Source of the DNA: Ilumatobacter sp.
Lineage (GTDB): Bacteria; Actinomycetota; Acidimicrobiia; Acidimicrobiales; Ilumatobacteraceae
NCBI RefSeq assembly: GCF_030065885.1
Contig: NZ_JASJCS010000015.1
Span: 1-53,074, forward strand
Reading direction: 5' to 3'
Length of the DNA stretch: 53,074 nt
Made by a program: the position numbers and the translations under genes. Below are positions 36,009 through 45,286 of the stretch, piece by piece. Position 1 is the stretch's first letter, and each line of letters begins with the position of its first letter. The notes below the pieces were generated by a model. It searched no databases, was not told the DNA's origin, and worked only from the letters and a program-made list of their open reading frames with translations.

Positions 36009-36024
36009 GTTGCCCTCGGGCAAC
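36009..36024. other. perfect hairpin in the khpA-rimM gap
   Basis: GTTGCCC-TC-GGGCAAC is a perfect 7-bp inverted repeat with a 2-nt loop, in the 158-bp gap between khpA and rimM. It could be a terminator for the rpsP-khpA transcript or part of a leader; no T-run follows on the minus strand. Confidence 0.35.
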
Positions 36025-36063
36025 GAGCAGCGAGATGCAACGCCGGCAGGGGGAGAGCTGGCC

Positions 36064-36318
36064 TCAGTCGAGGAATTCGATGTCGAGCTCGACGCCGTCC
36101 TTGGACGCCGCGGCTCGCGTGACCGTGCGGATGCTCGCTGCCGTGCGACCGCGCCGGCCGATGACGCGACCCAGGTCGCCGTCGCCGACGCGCACGTCGA
36201 GGCGGTGCTTGCCGTCGTCGGTCACCTCGTCGACGGTGACCTCGTCGGGCTGGTCGACGATCGACTTGACGATGTGCGTGAGCACGGCGACCGCGGTGGG
36301 CGCGGACTGCTCGTTCAC
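36064..36318 (-). CDS. khpA: KH-domain RNA-binding protein KhpA
   Basis: An 84-residue protein consisting of one KH domain: LTHIVKSIVDQPDEVTVDEV ... RLDVRVGDGDLGRVIGRRGRTAASIRTVTRAAA, with the GRVIGRRGRT loop that binds RNA. It is the standard partner gene of rpsP in Gram-positive bacteria. GTG 36318 overlaps the rpsP stop by 4 nt (GTGA), so the start is set by coupling. Confidence 0.93.
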   Translation of the reverse strand: MNEQSAPTAVAVLTHIVKSIVDQPDEVTVDEVTDDGKHRLDVRVGDGDLGRVIGRRGRTAASIRTVTRAAASKDGVELDIEFLD

Positions 36319-36578
36319 TTGCTGCCCCTGAACTGCTCCATGGCCCCGGAGACCTCGAGCAGCTTGGCCACCCGCTCCGTGGGCTGCGCCCCCTGACTCA
36401 GCCACTTGACGGCCTTGTCGTTGTCGACGGTGAGCGCCGAGGGATCCTGACGGGGGTCGTAGTGACCGAGGATCTCGATGAACCGGCCGTCGCGCGGCGA
36501 GCGGGCGTCGGCCGCGACGATGCGGTACTGCGGCTGCTTCTTCTTGCCGACTCGTGTGAGGCGCAGCTTGACTGCCAT
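36315..36578 (-). CDS. rpsP: 30S ribosomal protein S16
   Basis: An 87-residue protein with the S16 signature MAVKLRLTRVGKKKQPQYRIVAADARSPRDGRFIEILGHYDPRQDP. AGGAG lies about 11 nt before ATG 36578. It follows ffh by 55 nt and overlaps khpA. Confidence 0.97.
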   Translation of the reverse strand: MAVKLRLTRVGKKKQPQYRIVAADARSPRDGRFIEILGHYDPRQDPSALTVDNDKAVKWLSQGAQPTERVAKLLEVSGAMEQFRGSK

Positions 36579-36633
36579 GTGAAACGTTTCTCCTGGATGC
36601 GAGCGATGCCGCGACGAATGCGGCCGTGAAAGG

Positions 36634-38058
36634 TTAGCGGGGAAGCCTGCCCGGACCACCCGGGAGACCGCCGGTCTGGCCGCCCATCAGGCCCTCGAGC
36701 TCGGACATGTCGGGCATGCCCGCGCCGGTGAGGCCGCCCAAGCCCGGGAAGCCGCCGCGCTTGCCCTTCTTGCCGCCCCCCATGCCCATCTTCTTCATCA
36801 TCTTCTGCATCTCGCTGAACTGCTTGACGAGGCGGCTCACCTCGCCCGGCTCGGATCCGGAGCCCCGGGCGATGCGGGCGCGCCGGCTGCCGTTGATGAT
36901 CTGCGGGCGGGCGCGCTCTTCGGCCGTCATCGAGTGGATCATCGCCTCGATCGGCTTGAGGGCGTCGTCGTCGATCTGGGCGTTCTTGAGCTCTTTGGGC
37001 ATGCCGGGCATCATGCCGAGCACGCCGCTGAGCGGGCCCATCTTCTTGATCGCCTGCATCTGCTCGAGGAAGTCGTCGAGGGTGAACTGTCCCTCGAGCA
37101 TCTTCGCCGCGGCCTGCTCGGCCTGTTCGGCCTCGAACGCCTTCTCGGCCTGCTCGATCAAGGTGAGCATGTCGCCCATGCCGAGGATCCGGCCCGCCAT
37201 GCGGTCGGGGTGGAACTGCTCGAACGCGTCGAGCTTCTCGCCGGTCGAGGCGAACGCGATCGGGCGTCCGATGACCTCCTTGACCGACAGCGCCGCTCCG
37301 CCGCGGGCGTCACCGTCGAGCTTGGAGAGGATGACACCGTCGATCTCGAGCGTGTGGTGGAACGCCTCGGCGGTCTGCACCGCGTCTTGACCGGTCATCG
37401 CGTCGATGACGAGGAACGTGTAGTCGGGCGACACGGCACCCGAGATCAGTCGCACCTGCTCCATCATCTCGGCGTCGATCGACAGGCGGCCGGCGGTGTC
37501 GACGATGACGACGTCGCGGCCGAGCCGCTTGGCCTCCTCGACCCCCTCGAACGCGGTGATGACCGGGTCCTCGGGGTCGGAGAACACCGGCACGTCGACC
37601 TGCGCGCCGAGCGTGCGGAGCTGCTCGACGGCGGCGGGACGCTGCAGGTCGGCGCCGACCAGCAGCGGTTGACGGCCGTGCGACTTGAACCACCGGGCGA
37701 GCTTGCCGGTGGCGGTGGTCTTGCCCGAGCCCTGGAGGCCGGCCATCAGCACGACGGTCGGCGGCTTGGATGCGTACTGCAGGGTCAGCGTCTCGCCGCC
37801 CAGGATGCGGATCAGCTCGTCGTTGACCGCCTTGACCACCTGCTGGCCCGGGTCGAGCGCCTGCGAGCGCGTCGCGCCGATGGCGTGCTCGCGGATGCGG
37901 TTGCACACCGACCGCACGACCATCACGTTGACGTCGGCCTCGAGCAGCGCCGAGCGGATCTCCTTCATCACCTCGTCGACGTCGGCCTCGGTGAGGCGGC
38001 CCTTGCCGCGGAGTCGCTTGACGATGCCGTCGAGCCGGTTGGAGAGGTTGTCGAACAT
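36634..38058 (-). CDS. ffh: signal recognition particle protein Ffh (SRP54)
   Basis: The 474-residue GTPase binds 4.5S RNA and signal peptides. The N domain is MFDNLSNRLDGIVKRLRGKGRLTEADVDEVMKEIR. The G domain has G1 GLQGSGKTTATGK near 107, G3 VIVDTAGR, G4 LSKLDGDARGGAALS and ATGEK-like ASTGEKLD. The Met-rich M domain has the RNA-binding SRRARIARGSGSEPGEVSRLVKQF and ends in a Gly/Met-rich tail. A TAGCCT hexamer lies 10 nt before the ATG (38069-38074), compatible with a very short leader. Confidence 0.97.
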   Translation of the reverse strand: MFDNLSNRLDGIVKRLRGKGRLTEADVDEVMKEIRSALLEADVNVMVVRSVCNRIREHAIGATRSQALDPGQQVVKAVNDELIRILGGETLTLQYASKPPTVVLMAGLQGSGKTTATGKLARWFKSHGRQPLLVGADLQRPAAVEQLRTLGAQVDVPVFSDPEDPVITAFEGVEEAKRLGRDVVIVDTAGRLSIDAEMMEQVRLISGAVSPDYTFLVIDAMTGQDAVQTAEAFHHTLEIDGVILSKLDGDARGGAALSVKEVIGRPIAFASTGEKLDAFEQFHPDRMAGRILGMGDMLTLIEQAEKAFEAEQAEQAAAKMLEGQFTLDDFLEQMQAIKKMGPLSGVLGMMPGMPKELKNAQIDDDALKPIEAMIHSMTAEERARPQIINGSRRARIARGSGSEPGEVSRLVKQFSEMQKMMKKMGMGGGKKGKRGGFPGLGGLTGAGMPDMSELEGLMGGQTGGLPGGPGRLPR

Positions 38059-38068
38059 CAGGTGGGTC

Positions 38069-38074
38069 AGGCTA
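38069..38074 (-). promoter_or_regulatory. possible -10 hexamer (ffh)
   Basis: TAGCCT lies 10 nt before the ffh ATG, slightly further than in the leaderless sites; transcription would start a few bases before the ATG. Confidence 0.35.
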
Positions 38075-38118
38075 CCGGCAGCCCGACGCCTGCCGGGGCC
38101 CGGCCGGCGTGCGTGTGT

Positions 38119-38532
38119 TCAGCAGACCCACTCGTAGGTCTGCTCCTCGACCGTGAGCCAGATCGTCTGCCCGCTGTCGGAGGTGTAGTGGGCGACGCCG
38201 TCGGCGTAGACGACCAGCGTGCCGACGTCGTCACCCGGTCCCGGTTCGGCGACTCGGGCGAGGCCGACCGGAGCAGTCGGCAGCGGCTCGCGAGGCGTGT
38301 CGAGGATCTCGGCGATCTCGTCTGCGAATCCGAAGCCGAAGTCCGCCAGTGGGTACCAGAGCGTGCCGTCGACCTCGACGGGCTCGTTGGCACAGCCGAT
38401 GTAGTACTCCACGTCCTCGACGACCTCCACGATCGCCACGGCTGCCCGTGGCTCATCGGATTCGGAGGAGCCGCAGGCGATGATCGTGGCGATCGAGCAC
38501 GCCGCCATCGCGAGCGTGCGCACGACGCTCAT
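38119..38532 (-). CDS. small predicted lipoprotein, unknown function
   Basis: A 137-residue protein with a signal and lipobox-like IIAC (Cys about 20) and an acidic extracytoplasmic part. Two more cysteines, IGCANEP and the C-terminal residue EWVC, may pair. Its ATG overlaps the stop of the upstream lipoprotein gene by 1 nt (TGATG), so the two are coupled. No recognised domain. Confidence 0.7.
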   Translation of the reverse strand: MSVVRTLAMAACSIATIIACGSSESDEPRAAVAIVEVVEDVEYYIGCANEPVEVDGTLWYPLADFGFGFADEIAEILDTPREPLPTAPVGLARVAEPGPGDDVGTLVVYADGVAHYTSDSGQTIWLTVEEQTYEWVC

Positions 38533-40268
38533 CAGCCGATGAACTCGACGGCCACGACGACGTCGGCCTCGACGGCGACGTTGGCGCGGTTGGTGACGAA
38601 GTCCTCGGTCAGGGCGAGCGCTTCGCCGTCGAGCACTGCGACGCGAGTCACGAAGCCGAGCTCCTCGGCCTGTCGTTCGAACTCGGCGAGCGAGATGCCG
38701 ACCAGCTCGTCGAGCACGAGCGGGTCGACCGCGGGTTCGGGAGCCGGCGACGGCACGTCGGGCTCGGGCGACGGGGCCTCGTCGATCGGTGACTCGACCG
38801 GCTCGTCGGCGTCGACGACGTCGCCCTCGCCGATCACGGGTGCATCGTCGACCGGCATCGGCTCGGGCGCCGGCAGCGGCTCGGGCATCGGGAGGTCATC
38901 GGGTTCGACTCGGATCAAGAAGTCGTCGGTGACGGCGGGCACGACGTGCCAGCCGCCGTCGCTGTCGATGAACCGGTAGGCGGGCAGCAACCACACGGCG
39001 CCGTCGGTGTCCCAGGCCCACCAGAAGTCGGCCTCGACGTCGACGAGCGTCACGGTGATCGGCTCGGGCTCGGGCAGCGGTGGCAACGGCTCGACCGGCA
39101 TGGGGTCGACCGGCATCGGCTCGGGCTCGACCGGCGGCTCGCCGGGCACCGTCTCACCGGACTCGTCGGGCAGCACCTCGACCGTCTCGTCGTCGGCCGG
39201 CAGCACGTCGACCGACGCCGGGTCCTCGGCGATCGCGGACTCGGCGATCGCGGGCTCGGCGGCGACGCCGGCCTCGACGGCGACGCCGGTCTCGGCGACG
39301 CCGGGCGCGCCGAGCGGGAGGTCGACACCACCCAGACCTCCGCCGAATCCACCGAAGAAGCCGCTCTGGTCGGTCAGGCGGGCGATCGCCGCCTCGAGGT
39401 CGATCAAGCCGTACGGCCCGACCGGCTCGGGGACGGCGAGCGTGCCGCCGGCGAACTGCATCACGCCCTCGGCCCCGAAGCCGAAGTTCCAGGTGCGACC
39501 GGGCGCACGGCCGTCGGTGGTGTCGGTGATGCTGACGCTGGCGAACCAGTCGTCGGCGAAGGTGTCGAACCGCATCGTCGAGGGATCCTCACCCAGCGCA
39601 GCGAGCAGTTCACGGGCACGCTGCTCGGCGTCGGCGCCGGACGGGACGCCGGACGGCGGCTCGGGCTCGGGGCACTCGCCGATCTCGTTGCCGTCACTGT
39701 CGACGGCGACGGCGCAGCTGGTGACGACGCCGCCCTCGTCCCATGCGCTGCTGTAGTTCCACGACAGCTGCGCGTCCTCGAACAGCCAGACGCTGGGAGC
39801 GGAGCCATCGTCGGGCCCCACCCGCCAGCTGACGCCGAAGCCCTCGTCGATGCGAACCGCCTCAGCGGTCACGCCCAACGTGCCCGCCAACTCCTGGACC
39901 TGCTCGGCGGTCGCGGTGGCGCCTGCGGCGAAGACGTAGCCGACGTCGTCGGTCGGCAGCGGCGGCATGCCGTCGCCGACGACGTACTCGGCGATCCAGG
40001 GCGCGATCATCATGTCGCTCGTGGCGGCACCCTCGGCCGACGCAGCCGTGGACTGGTCGGCGGCGAGCCCGCCTCCGCCGGCGGCGCTGCCGCCGGTGAT
40101 CTCGATCGGCACCGGTGCCCGCATGCCCGTGCCGTCGACGCCGTCGATGGTCGAGACGGAACCGGCGTCGTCGGTGGATGCGGGATCGTCGGACCCGCAG
40201 GCAGCGAGGATCAGGACGGCAGCAGCGGCTGCCGGGACGAGGCGTGGGGGGATTCGCATCATGACCAT
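38532..40268 (-). CDS. large lipoprotein with C-terminal I78-inhibitor-like domain
   Basis: The 578-residue protein has a signal with lipobox LILAAC. An extracytoplasmic region follows (ATAEQVQELAGTLGVTAEAVRIDEGFGVSWRVGPDDGSAPSVWLFEDAQLSWNYSS) and then a Pro/Glu/Met-rich linker around 365-395 (PVEPEPMPVDPMPVEPLPPLPEPEP). Next is a WWAWDTDGAVWLLPAYRFIDSDGGWHVVPAV segment and a second Pro/Glu-rich linker. The last 55 residues (DELVGISLAEFERQAEELGFVTRVAVLDGEALALTEDF...NVAVEADVVVAVEFIG) match the layout of the peptidase inhibitor I78 fold. A role in inhibiting proteases is inferred from that fold only. The start is one of three clustered ATGs (40268, 40262, 40259). Confidence 0.78.
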   Translation of the reverse strand: MVMMRIPPRLVPAAAAAVLILAACGSDDPASTDDAGSVSTIDGVDGTGMRAPVPIEITGGSAAGGGGLAADQSTAASAEGAATSDMMIAPWIAEYVVGDGMPPLPTDDVGYVFAAGATATAEQVQELAGTLGVTAEAVRIDEGFGVSWRVGPDDGSAPSVWLFEDAQLSWNYSSAWDEGGVVTSCAVAVDSDGNEIGECPEPEPPSGVPSGADAEQRARELLAALGEDPSTMRFDTFADDWFASVSITDTTDGRAPGRTWNFGFGAEGVMQFAGGTLAVPEPVGPYGLIDLEAAIARLTDQSGFFGGFGGGLGGVDLPLGAPGVAETGVAVEAGVAAEPAIAESAIAEDPASVDVLPADDETVEVLPDESGETVPGEPPVEPEPMPVDPMPVEPLPPLPEPEPITVTLVDVEADFWWAWDTDGAVWLLPAYRFIDSDGGWHVVPAVTDDFLIRVEPDDLPMPEPLPAPEPMPVDDAPVIGEGDVVDADEPVESPIDEAPSPEPDVPSPAPEPAVDPLVLDELVGISLAEFERQAEELGFVTRVAVLDGEALALTEDFVTNRANVAVEADVVVAVEFIG

Positions 40269-40310
40269 TGGACGCCCGGCCGGTCGGCGTGGTTCCCGGC
40301 CATCGGGAAT

Positions 40311-41480
40311 TCAGCCTGCCGAGGGAGCGCCGGAGGTCTCGTCGAACAAGGCGGCGACGAACTCCTCGGGGTCGAACGGGATCAGGTCGTCGACCTGCTC
40401 GCCGATGCCGACCAGCTTGACTGGGATCCCGAGCTCGGTCTCGATCGCGAAGACGATGCCGCCCTTCGCGGAGCCGTCGAGCTTCGTGAGCACGACGCCG
40501 GTCACGTCGGTGGCCTCGCCGAACTGGCGGGCTTGCGCCATGCCGTTCTGGCCGGTGGTGGCGTCGATCACCAGGAGCGTCTCGGTGACCGTGCCGGCGC
40601 CCTTCTCGGCGACGCGGCGCACCTTCTTCAGCTCCTCCATCAGGTTGGTCTTCGTGTGCAGGCGGCCGGCGGTGTCGGCGAGCACCAGGTCGATCCCCTG
40701 CGATGCGGCCCGCTCGACGCCGTCGAAGATCACCGACGACGGGTCGCCGCCTTCTGCGCCCCGCACGAAGTCGGTGCCCGAGCGTTCGGCCCACGTGCCG
40801 AGCTGTTCGGCGGCCGCCGCACGGAAGGTGTCGCCGGCGGCGAGCAGCACCGACCGGCCGGCCTCGACCTGGTGGCGAGCGACCTTGCCGATGGTGGTGG
40901 TCTTGCCGACGCCGTTGACGCCGACGAACATCCAGACGTTGGGGCTGCCGGGGTCGAATGACTCGTCGAAGTGCACCGTGCGATCGGCACCGGCGAGCTG
41001 CTCGACCATGTCGCCCTTGAGCGCGTCGAGCAGTTGCTGTGGCTCGGTGATCTCCTTGTCCTTCACGCGGGTCTTGAGGTCGTCGAGCAGCGCATCGGTC
41101 ACGCCGAGGCCGACGTCGGCCCGCAGCAACGCCTCTTCGAGCTCGTCCCACGTGTCGTCGTCGATGGCGCCCCGGCCGAGCACCGATGCAAACGCCCCGC
41201 TGAAGGCGGAGCGGGCCTTGGCGAGTCGCTGGCGCAGCGACGGCGGCTTCGCCTCGACGGCCGGTTCGGGCTCGACGACCAGCTCGGGCTCGACGACGGG
41301 CGCCTCGACGGCCGTGGCATCGTCGGCCTCGAGTGCCTTGGGCGGCGGCGCCTCGGGAGGCGCCACCGGACGCGGCGGCGCCTCGAGACGTGCGGCCGAA
41401 CGCCGGTTGAGGATGACGACCCCGAAGCCGAACACCATCACGGCGACGGCGAGGATCAGGAAGATCCAGTACCACTCCAT
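40311..41480 (-). CDS. ftsY: signal recognition particle receptor FtsY
   Basis: The 389-residue protein has an N-terminal membrane helix (about 4-25), then an acidic Pro/Glu-rich A domain (about 35-90). The NG domain follows: SLRQRLAKARSAFSGAF, G1 GVNGVGKTTTIGK, G2 DTFRAAAAEQL, G3 LVLADTAGRLHTK, G4 LTKLDGSAKGG and GIGEQVDDLIPFD. It docks the ribosome-SRP complex at the membrane. The integral N-terminal helix is common in actinobacterial FtsY. TAGCGT lies 9 nt before the ATG. Confidence 0.97.
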   Translation of the reverse strand: MEWYWIFLILAVAVMVFGFGVVILNRRSAARLEAPPRPVAPPEAPPPKALEADDATAVEAPVVEPELVVEPEPAVEAKPPSLRQRLAKARSAFSGAFASVLGRGAIDDDTWDELEEALLRADVGLGVTDALLDDLKTRVKDKEITEPQQLLDALKGDMVEQLAGADRTVHFDESFDPGSPNVWMFVGVNGVGKTTTIGKVARHQVEAGRSVLLAAGDTFRAAAAEQLGTWAERSGTDFVRGAEGGDPSSVIFDGVERAASQGIDLVLADTAGRLHTKTNLMEELKKVRRVAEKGAGTVTETLLVIDATTGQNGMAQARQFGEATDVTGVVLTKLDGSAKGGIVFAIETELGIPVKLVGIGEQVDDLIPFDPEEFVAALFDETSGAPSAG

Positions 41481-41489
41481 CGCTGAGAG

Positions 41490-41495
41490 ACGCTA
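41490..41495 (-). promoter_or_regulatory. possible -10 hexamer (ftsY)
   Basis: TAGCGT lies 9 nt before the ftsY ATG in the 81-bp gap after smc, consistent with a leader of only a few bases. Confidence 0.4.
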
Positions 41496-41561
41496 TCGGC
41501 CCGCGGGGGAACGACCGGCTAGGACGCCCCGTCGACCCAGGGAACGGTTTGACCCGGCCGG

Positions 41562-44500
41562 TCAGGTCCGCGCCGTCGCGGTGCTGGCCCGCTCGGTGAC
41601 GACCTTCGACGATCCGCCGGGCTGCATCGACACGCCGAGCAGGCAGTCGCCCGCCTCCATCGTGCGCTTCTGGTGCGACACGATCAGCAGCTGGGCGTCC
41701 TTGCGGAACTCGGCCACGAGCCCGAGGAACCGGTGCAGGTTGACGTCGTCGAGCGCCGCCTCGACCTCGTCCATGACGTAGAACGGCGACGGCCGGCTCC
41801 GGAACACCGCGAACAGGAACGCGAGCGCCGTCAGGCTGCGCTCGCCGCCGGACAGCAGGGACAGCTTCTTGATGTTCTTCCCGCTCGGCTTGGCCTCGAC
41901 CTCGATGCCGGTGTTGAGCAGGTCGTCCGGAGCCGTGAGCTTGAGCTTGCCCTCACCGCCTGGGAACAGGGTGCCGAACAGCTGCGCGAAGTTGGCGCTG
42001 ACGTCGGCGAAGGCGCCGGCGAACACGTTCTGGATCTCCTGGTCGACGGCCTTGATGACCCGGGACAGGTCCCGTCGCGTCGTGCGGACGTCGTCGAGCT
42101 GCTCTTCGAGGAAGGTGTGGCGCTGCTGCAGCTCGTTGAACTCCTCGAGCGCGAGCGGGTTGATCGGCCCGAGCAGGCGGAGCTCGCGGTCGAGCTCGCG
42201 GACCCGGCCGGCCGCAGTGGCACCCTCGGGCAGCTCCGGCTGCTCGGCGGCCTCGGCGGTCGCTGGTTCGACGTCGAGGTCGCGGCGCAGCGTCTCGATC
42301 GACGTCTCGAGCCTGAGCTTCGCCTCTGCCTCCTCGATCTCGGAGCGGTGCGAGGTGTGGCGCACCTCCTCGAGGCGCCGCTCGGCATCGGTCCGACCCG
42401 AGCGCGCCGTGTCGAGCTCGGTCGCCAGCGCGCGCACCTCGTCGCTCTGTCGGCGGCGACGCTCGACCAGGTCGTCGTGCTCGGCCTCGATCACCGTCCG
42501 GTGCCGCTCGACGAGCCCGGTCAGGCGCTCGATCGCCAGGATCGCTCGCTCGATCTGCTCGCGCCGGTCGGCGGCGACCAGCCGTGCCTCCTTGTCGGCC
42601 TCGAGACGCCGCTCGGTCTCGGCGATCCGGGCCTCGAGGAACTGCTGCCGCTCGTGCAGCCCCGCGTTGCGAACCTCCAACTCGCGGCGGCGCGACGCCA
42701 GGACGGCGGCGCGTGCCTCGAGCTCGGCGCGGGCCTCGCCACGCGCCCTGGCTGCCTCGGCCTCGGCCTGCTCGTCGGCATCCAACGACGGCAGCACCGT
42801 CTCGAGCTCGGCGATGCGGGCCCGCTCGCGCTCGATGTGGCCGCCGAGATCGACGACGGTCGCGCCGAGGGTCTCGAGCTCGGAAGCGGCCTCGCGGCGC
42901 TGACCGAGTGCCCGGCTGAGACCCTCGGAGGCCGCGGTGAAGCGCGCGTCGTTCTGATCGAGCTGCCGCGTGAGTTGGTGCTCGTGGGCGCGCGCCTGCT
43001 CCAAGGCGTGTCGGGCGTCGGCCTGCGCCTGGACGGCGGCTGCGAGCGCATCGGCGGCCTGCGCCGCCCGCTCGGTCGCGTCGTTGAGCGCGGCGGCAGT
43101 GGCGCCGCCCGCCGCAGCGCCGATCCGCCAGCCGTTCGGAGCGAATCGGTCGCCGTCCGCCGTGACGATGACGGCGGCCGGGTGCTGGAGCGCCGCGTCG
43201 ATGGCTGCGTCGAGCCCATCGACACGCACTGCGCCGCCGACGAGTGCCGCCAGCAGCCCTGCGAGCCCTGCCCGGTCGGAGCGAACGTGCGGGAGCACCG
43301 GCTCGCCGACGGCCGGCCGCATCGTGTCGCCCGCCGAGACGCCGGCCGCGAGCACAGCCCCGCTGGTGTCGGACTCGCGCAGCGCTGCGAGGGCGCGCTG
43401 CGCCGATGTGTGACCATCGACGACGACAGCGTTCAGGGCCTCGCCGAGCGCTGCCTCGACGGCGCTGTGCCACCCGTCGTCGATCTCGACCAGGTCGAGC
43501 AGGGTGCCGAGGACGCCGTCGACGTCGGCGAGCCGCTCGGCACCGGCGCGGGCGTGGGCCGCGTCGAGGGCGAGCTGGAGCGCCTCGACGCGGGCCTGGG
43601 CACGCGAGGCCTCGTCGGAGGCGGTGTGCCGCTCGGCCGTGCGCTCGTCGAAGTCGGCCGCGGCCTGGGTGCGGGTCTGCTCGGCCTGCTCGATCTGGCT
43701 CACCAGCGGTGACTCGACGTCTTCCGCACGGGCGCAGTCGGCGCGGAGACGGTCGGTCTCGTCGTCGAGCTCGGCCAGCTTGGTCCTGAGCTCGTCGCTG
43801 CGAGTGGTCGAACGCCGCAGTTCGCTCTCGGTGCGTTCGACCCCGCCGCGGATCGACCGCAGCTCGCCGCGCACCTCGGCGGCTGCGCTTGCCGCCTTCG
43901 CCCCGCCGTCGGCGGCGCCGAGCGCCTCGGTGACCCGCTCGCGCTCGCTCTGGAACGCGACCTCGTCGGACTCGAGCGCTTCGGTGTCGGGCGCCACCCC
44001 GAGGAGCGCAGCAGCGACCTCGTCGAGCTCGGCCCGGAAGCGCGCCGCGTCGGCTTCGAGGTTGGCGACGACGCCGGCGTCGAGCAGCTGACCGTGGTCG
44101 CGCTCCAGCGAACGTTTGCGTTCGGCGAGCACCGCAGTGAGACCACGCGAGCGCTCGCGCAGCTGCTCGACCTGCATCAGGCGATCGCTCACGTCGTTCT
44201 CGCCACGGGCGGTGAGCTGGGCCTCGATCGACATGATCTGCGTGTCGAGGCCGGCGAGCTCGTTCTTGAGGTCGTTCTCGAGGCGGACCGCCTCGATCCG
44301 GTCGGCTGCGATCGACTCGAGCTTGGCGCGCAGGCCGCTGATCTCGCGCCCCGCGACGAACACGCGCAGGGTGTGCAGCTCGCCGACGAGCGTCTCGTGG
44401 CGCCGCGCCGCCTCGGCTTGCCGCTCGAGCGGGCGGAGCTGCCGCCGCACTTCGCGCAGGAGGTCCTGCAACCGCAGCAGGTTCGCCTCGGTGGCGTCGA

Positions 44501-45041
44501 GGCGCCGCTCGGCCTTCTCCTTGCGCTTGCGGTACTTGAGGACTCCGGCCGCTTCCTCGATGATGCCCCGGCGATCCTCGGGCCGGGCGTTCAGCACCGC
44601 GTCGATCTGACCCTGGCTGACGATCACGTGTTGTTGCCGGCCGACGCCGGCATCGGAGAGCAGCTCCTGGATGTCGAGCAGGCGGCAGGGCACGCCGTTG
44701 ATGGCGTACTCGCTCTCGCCCGTGCGGAACAGGATGCGGGTGAGCGTCACCTCGTTGAACTCGACCGAGAGCAGCCCCGACGTGTTGTCGAGCGTGAGGC
44801 TGACCTCGGCGCGACCGAGGGCGGGCCGCGACTCGGTACCGGCGAAGATCACGTCGTCCATCTTCTGCGACCGCACCGACTTGGGTGCCTGCGCGCCGAG
44901 GACCCAGGCGATCGCATCGACGACGTTGGACTTGCCGGAACCGTTGGGCCCGACCACCACGGTCACCCCGGGTTCGAGGGCCATGAGGGTCGAGTCGGCG
45001 AAGGACTTGAAGCCCTTGAGGGTGAGACTCTTCAGGAACAC
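41562..45041 (-). CDS. smc: chromosome segregation ATPase SMC
   Basis: The 1159-residue condensin core protein has Walker A VVGPNGSGKSNVVDAIAWVLG near residue 33. Long coiled coils (about 170-490 and 660-1000) flank a hinge (about 500-650, DGVLGTLLDLVEIDDGWHSAVEAALGEALNAVVV ... DRFAPNGWRIG). The C-terminal head has signature LSLLSGGERSLTALAFLFAVF and Walker B FYVMDEVEAALDDVN, ending in LIVSHQKRTME. GTG 45041 gives the canonical MFLKSLTLKGFKSFAD start. TAGGTT lies 10 nt before it. No scpA/scpB is in the window. Confidence 0.97.
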   Translation of the reverse strand: MFLKSLTLKGFKSFADSTLMALEPGVTVVVGPNGSGKSNVVDAIAWVLGAQAPKSVRSQKMDDVIFAGTESRPALGRAEVSLTLDNTSGLLSVEFNEVTLTRILFRTGESEYAINGVPCRLLDIQELLSDAGVGRQQHVIVSQGQIDAVLNARPEDRRGIIEEAAGVLKYRKRKEKAERRLDATEANLLRLQDLLREVRRQLRPLERQAEAARRHETLVGELHTLRVFVAGREISGLRAKLESIAADRIEAVRLENDLKNELAGLDTQIMSIEAQLTARGENDVSDRLMQVEQLRERSRGLTAVLAERKRSLERDHGQLLDAGVVANLEADAARFRAELDEVAAALLGVAPDTEALESDEVAFQSERERVTEALGAADGGAKAASAAAEVRGELRSIRGGVERTESELRRSTTRSDELRTKLAELDDETDRLRADCARAEDVESPLVSQIEQAEQTRTQAAADFDERTAERHTASDEASRAQARVEALQLALDAAHARAGAERLADVDGVLGTLLDLVEIDDGWHSAVEAALGEALNAVVVDGHTSAQRALAALRESDTSGAVLAAGVSAGDTMRPAVGEPVLPHVRSDRAGLAGLLAALVGGAVRVDGLDAAIDAALQHPAAVIVTADGDRFAPNGWRIGAAAGGATAAALNDATERAAQAADALAAAVQAQADARHALEQARAHEHQLTRQLDQNDARFTAASEGLSRALGQRREAASELETLGATVVDLGGHIERERARIAELETVLPSLDADEQAEAEAARARGEARAELEARAAVLASRRRELEVRNAGLHERQQFLEARIAETERRLEADKEARLVAADRREQIERAILAIERLTGLVERHRTVIEAEHDDLVERRRRQSDEVRALATELDTARSGRTDAERRLEEVRHTSHRSEIEEAEAKLRLETSIETLRRDLDVEPATAEAAEQPELPEGATAAGRVRELDRELRLLGPINPLALEEFNELQQRHTFLEEQLDDVRTTRRDLSRVIKAVDQEIQNVFAGAFADVSANFAQLFGTLFPGGEGKLKLTAPDDLLNTGIEVEAKPSGKNIKKLSLLSGGERSLTALAFLFAVFRSRPSPFYVMDEVEAALDDVNLHRFLGLVAEFRKDAQLLIVSHQKRTMEAGDCLLGVSMQPGGSSKVVTERASTATART

Positions 45042-45051
45042 GCTTCGCCGA

Positions 45052-45057
45052 AACCTA
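45052..45057 (-). promoter_or_regulatory. possible -10 hexamer (smc)
   Basis: TAGGTT lies 10 nt before the smc GTG start; no Shine-Dalgarno is evident in between. Confidence 0.4.
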
Positions 45058-45286
45058 CTCGTCGCGTGTTGCGGAACTCGCGAACTCGCGCAGTTTGTTC
45101 AGCCGTCGTCCAGACGGCCCCGATTCACCACCTGCACCGGGGTCAGACGTGCACCGGACGATGTGCCGGCCGCCTCGCACTCAGTGACATCCGGCGGCAG
45201 CCCTGAACATCCCTTGACGGTGGGAAGCGGCCACGGCTCGACACGGCCACTACATTCGGCGTCGGCACCCGGCGGAAGGAATGTAG

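Noticed and set aside
45214-45256. sigma70-type promoter for the RTX gene (TTGACG and TACATT)
   Set aside because: The spacing between the two hexamers is 31 bp, too long for a standard promoter.
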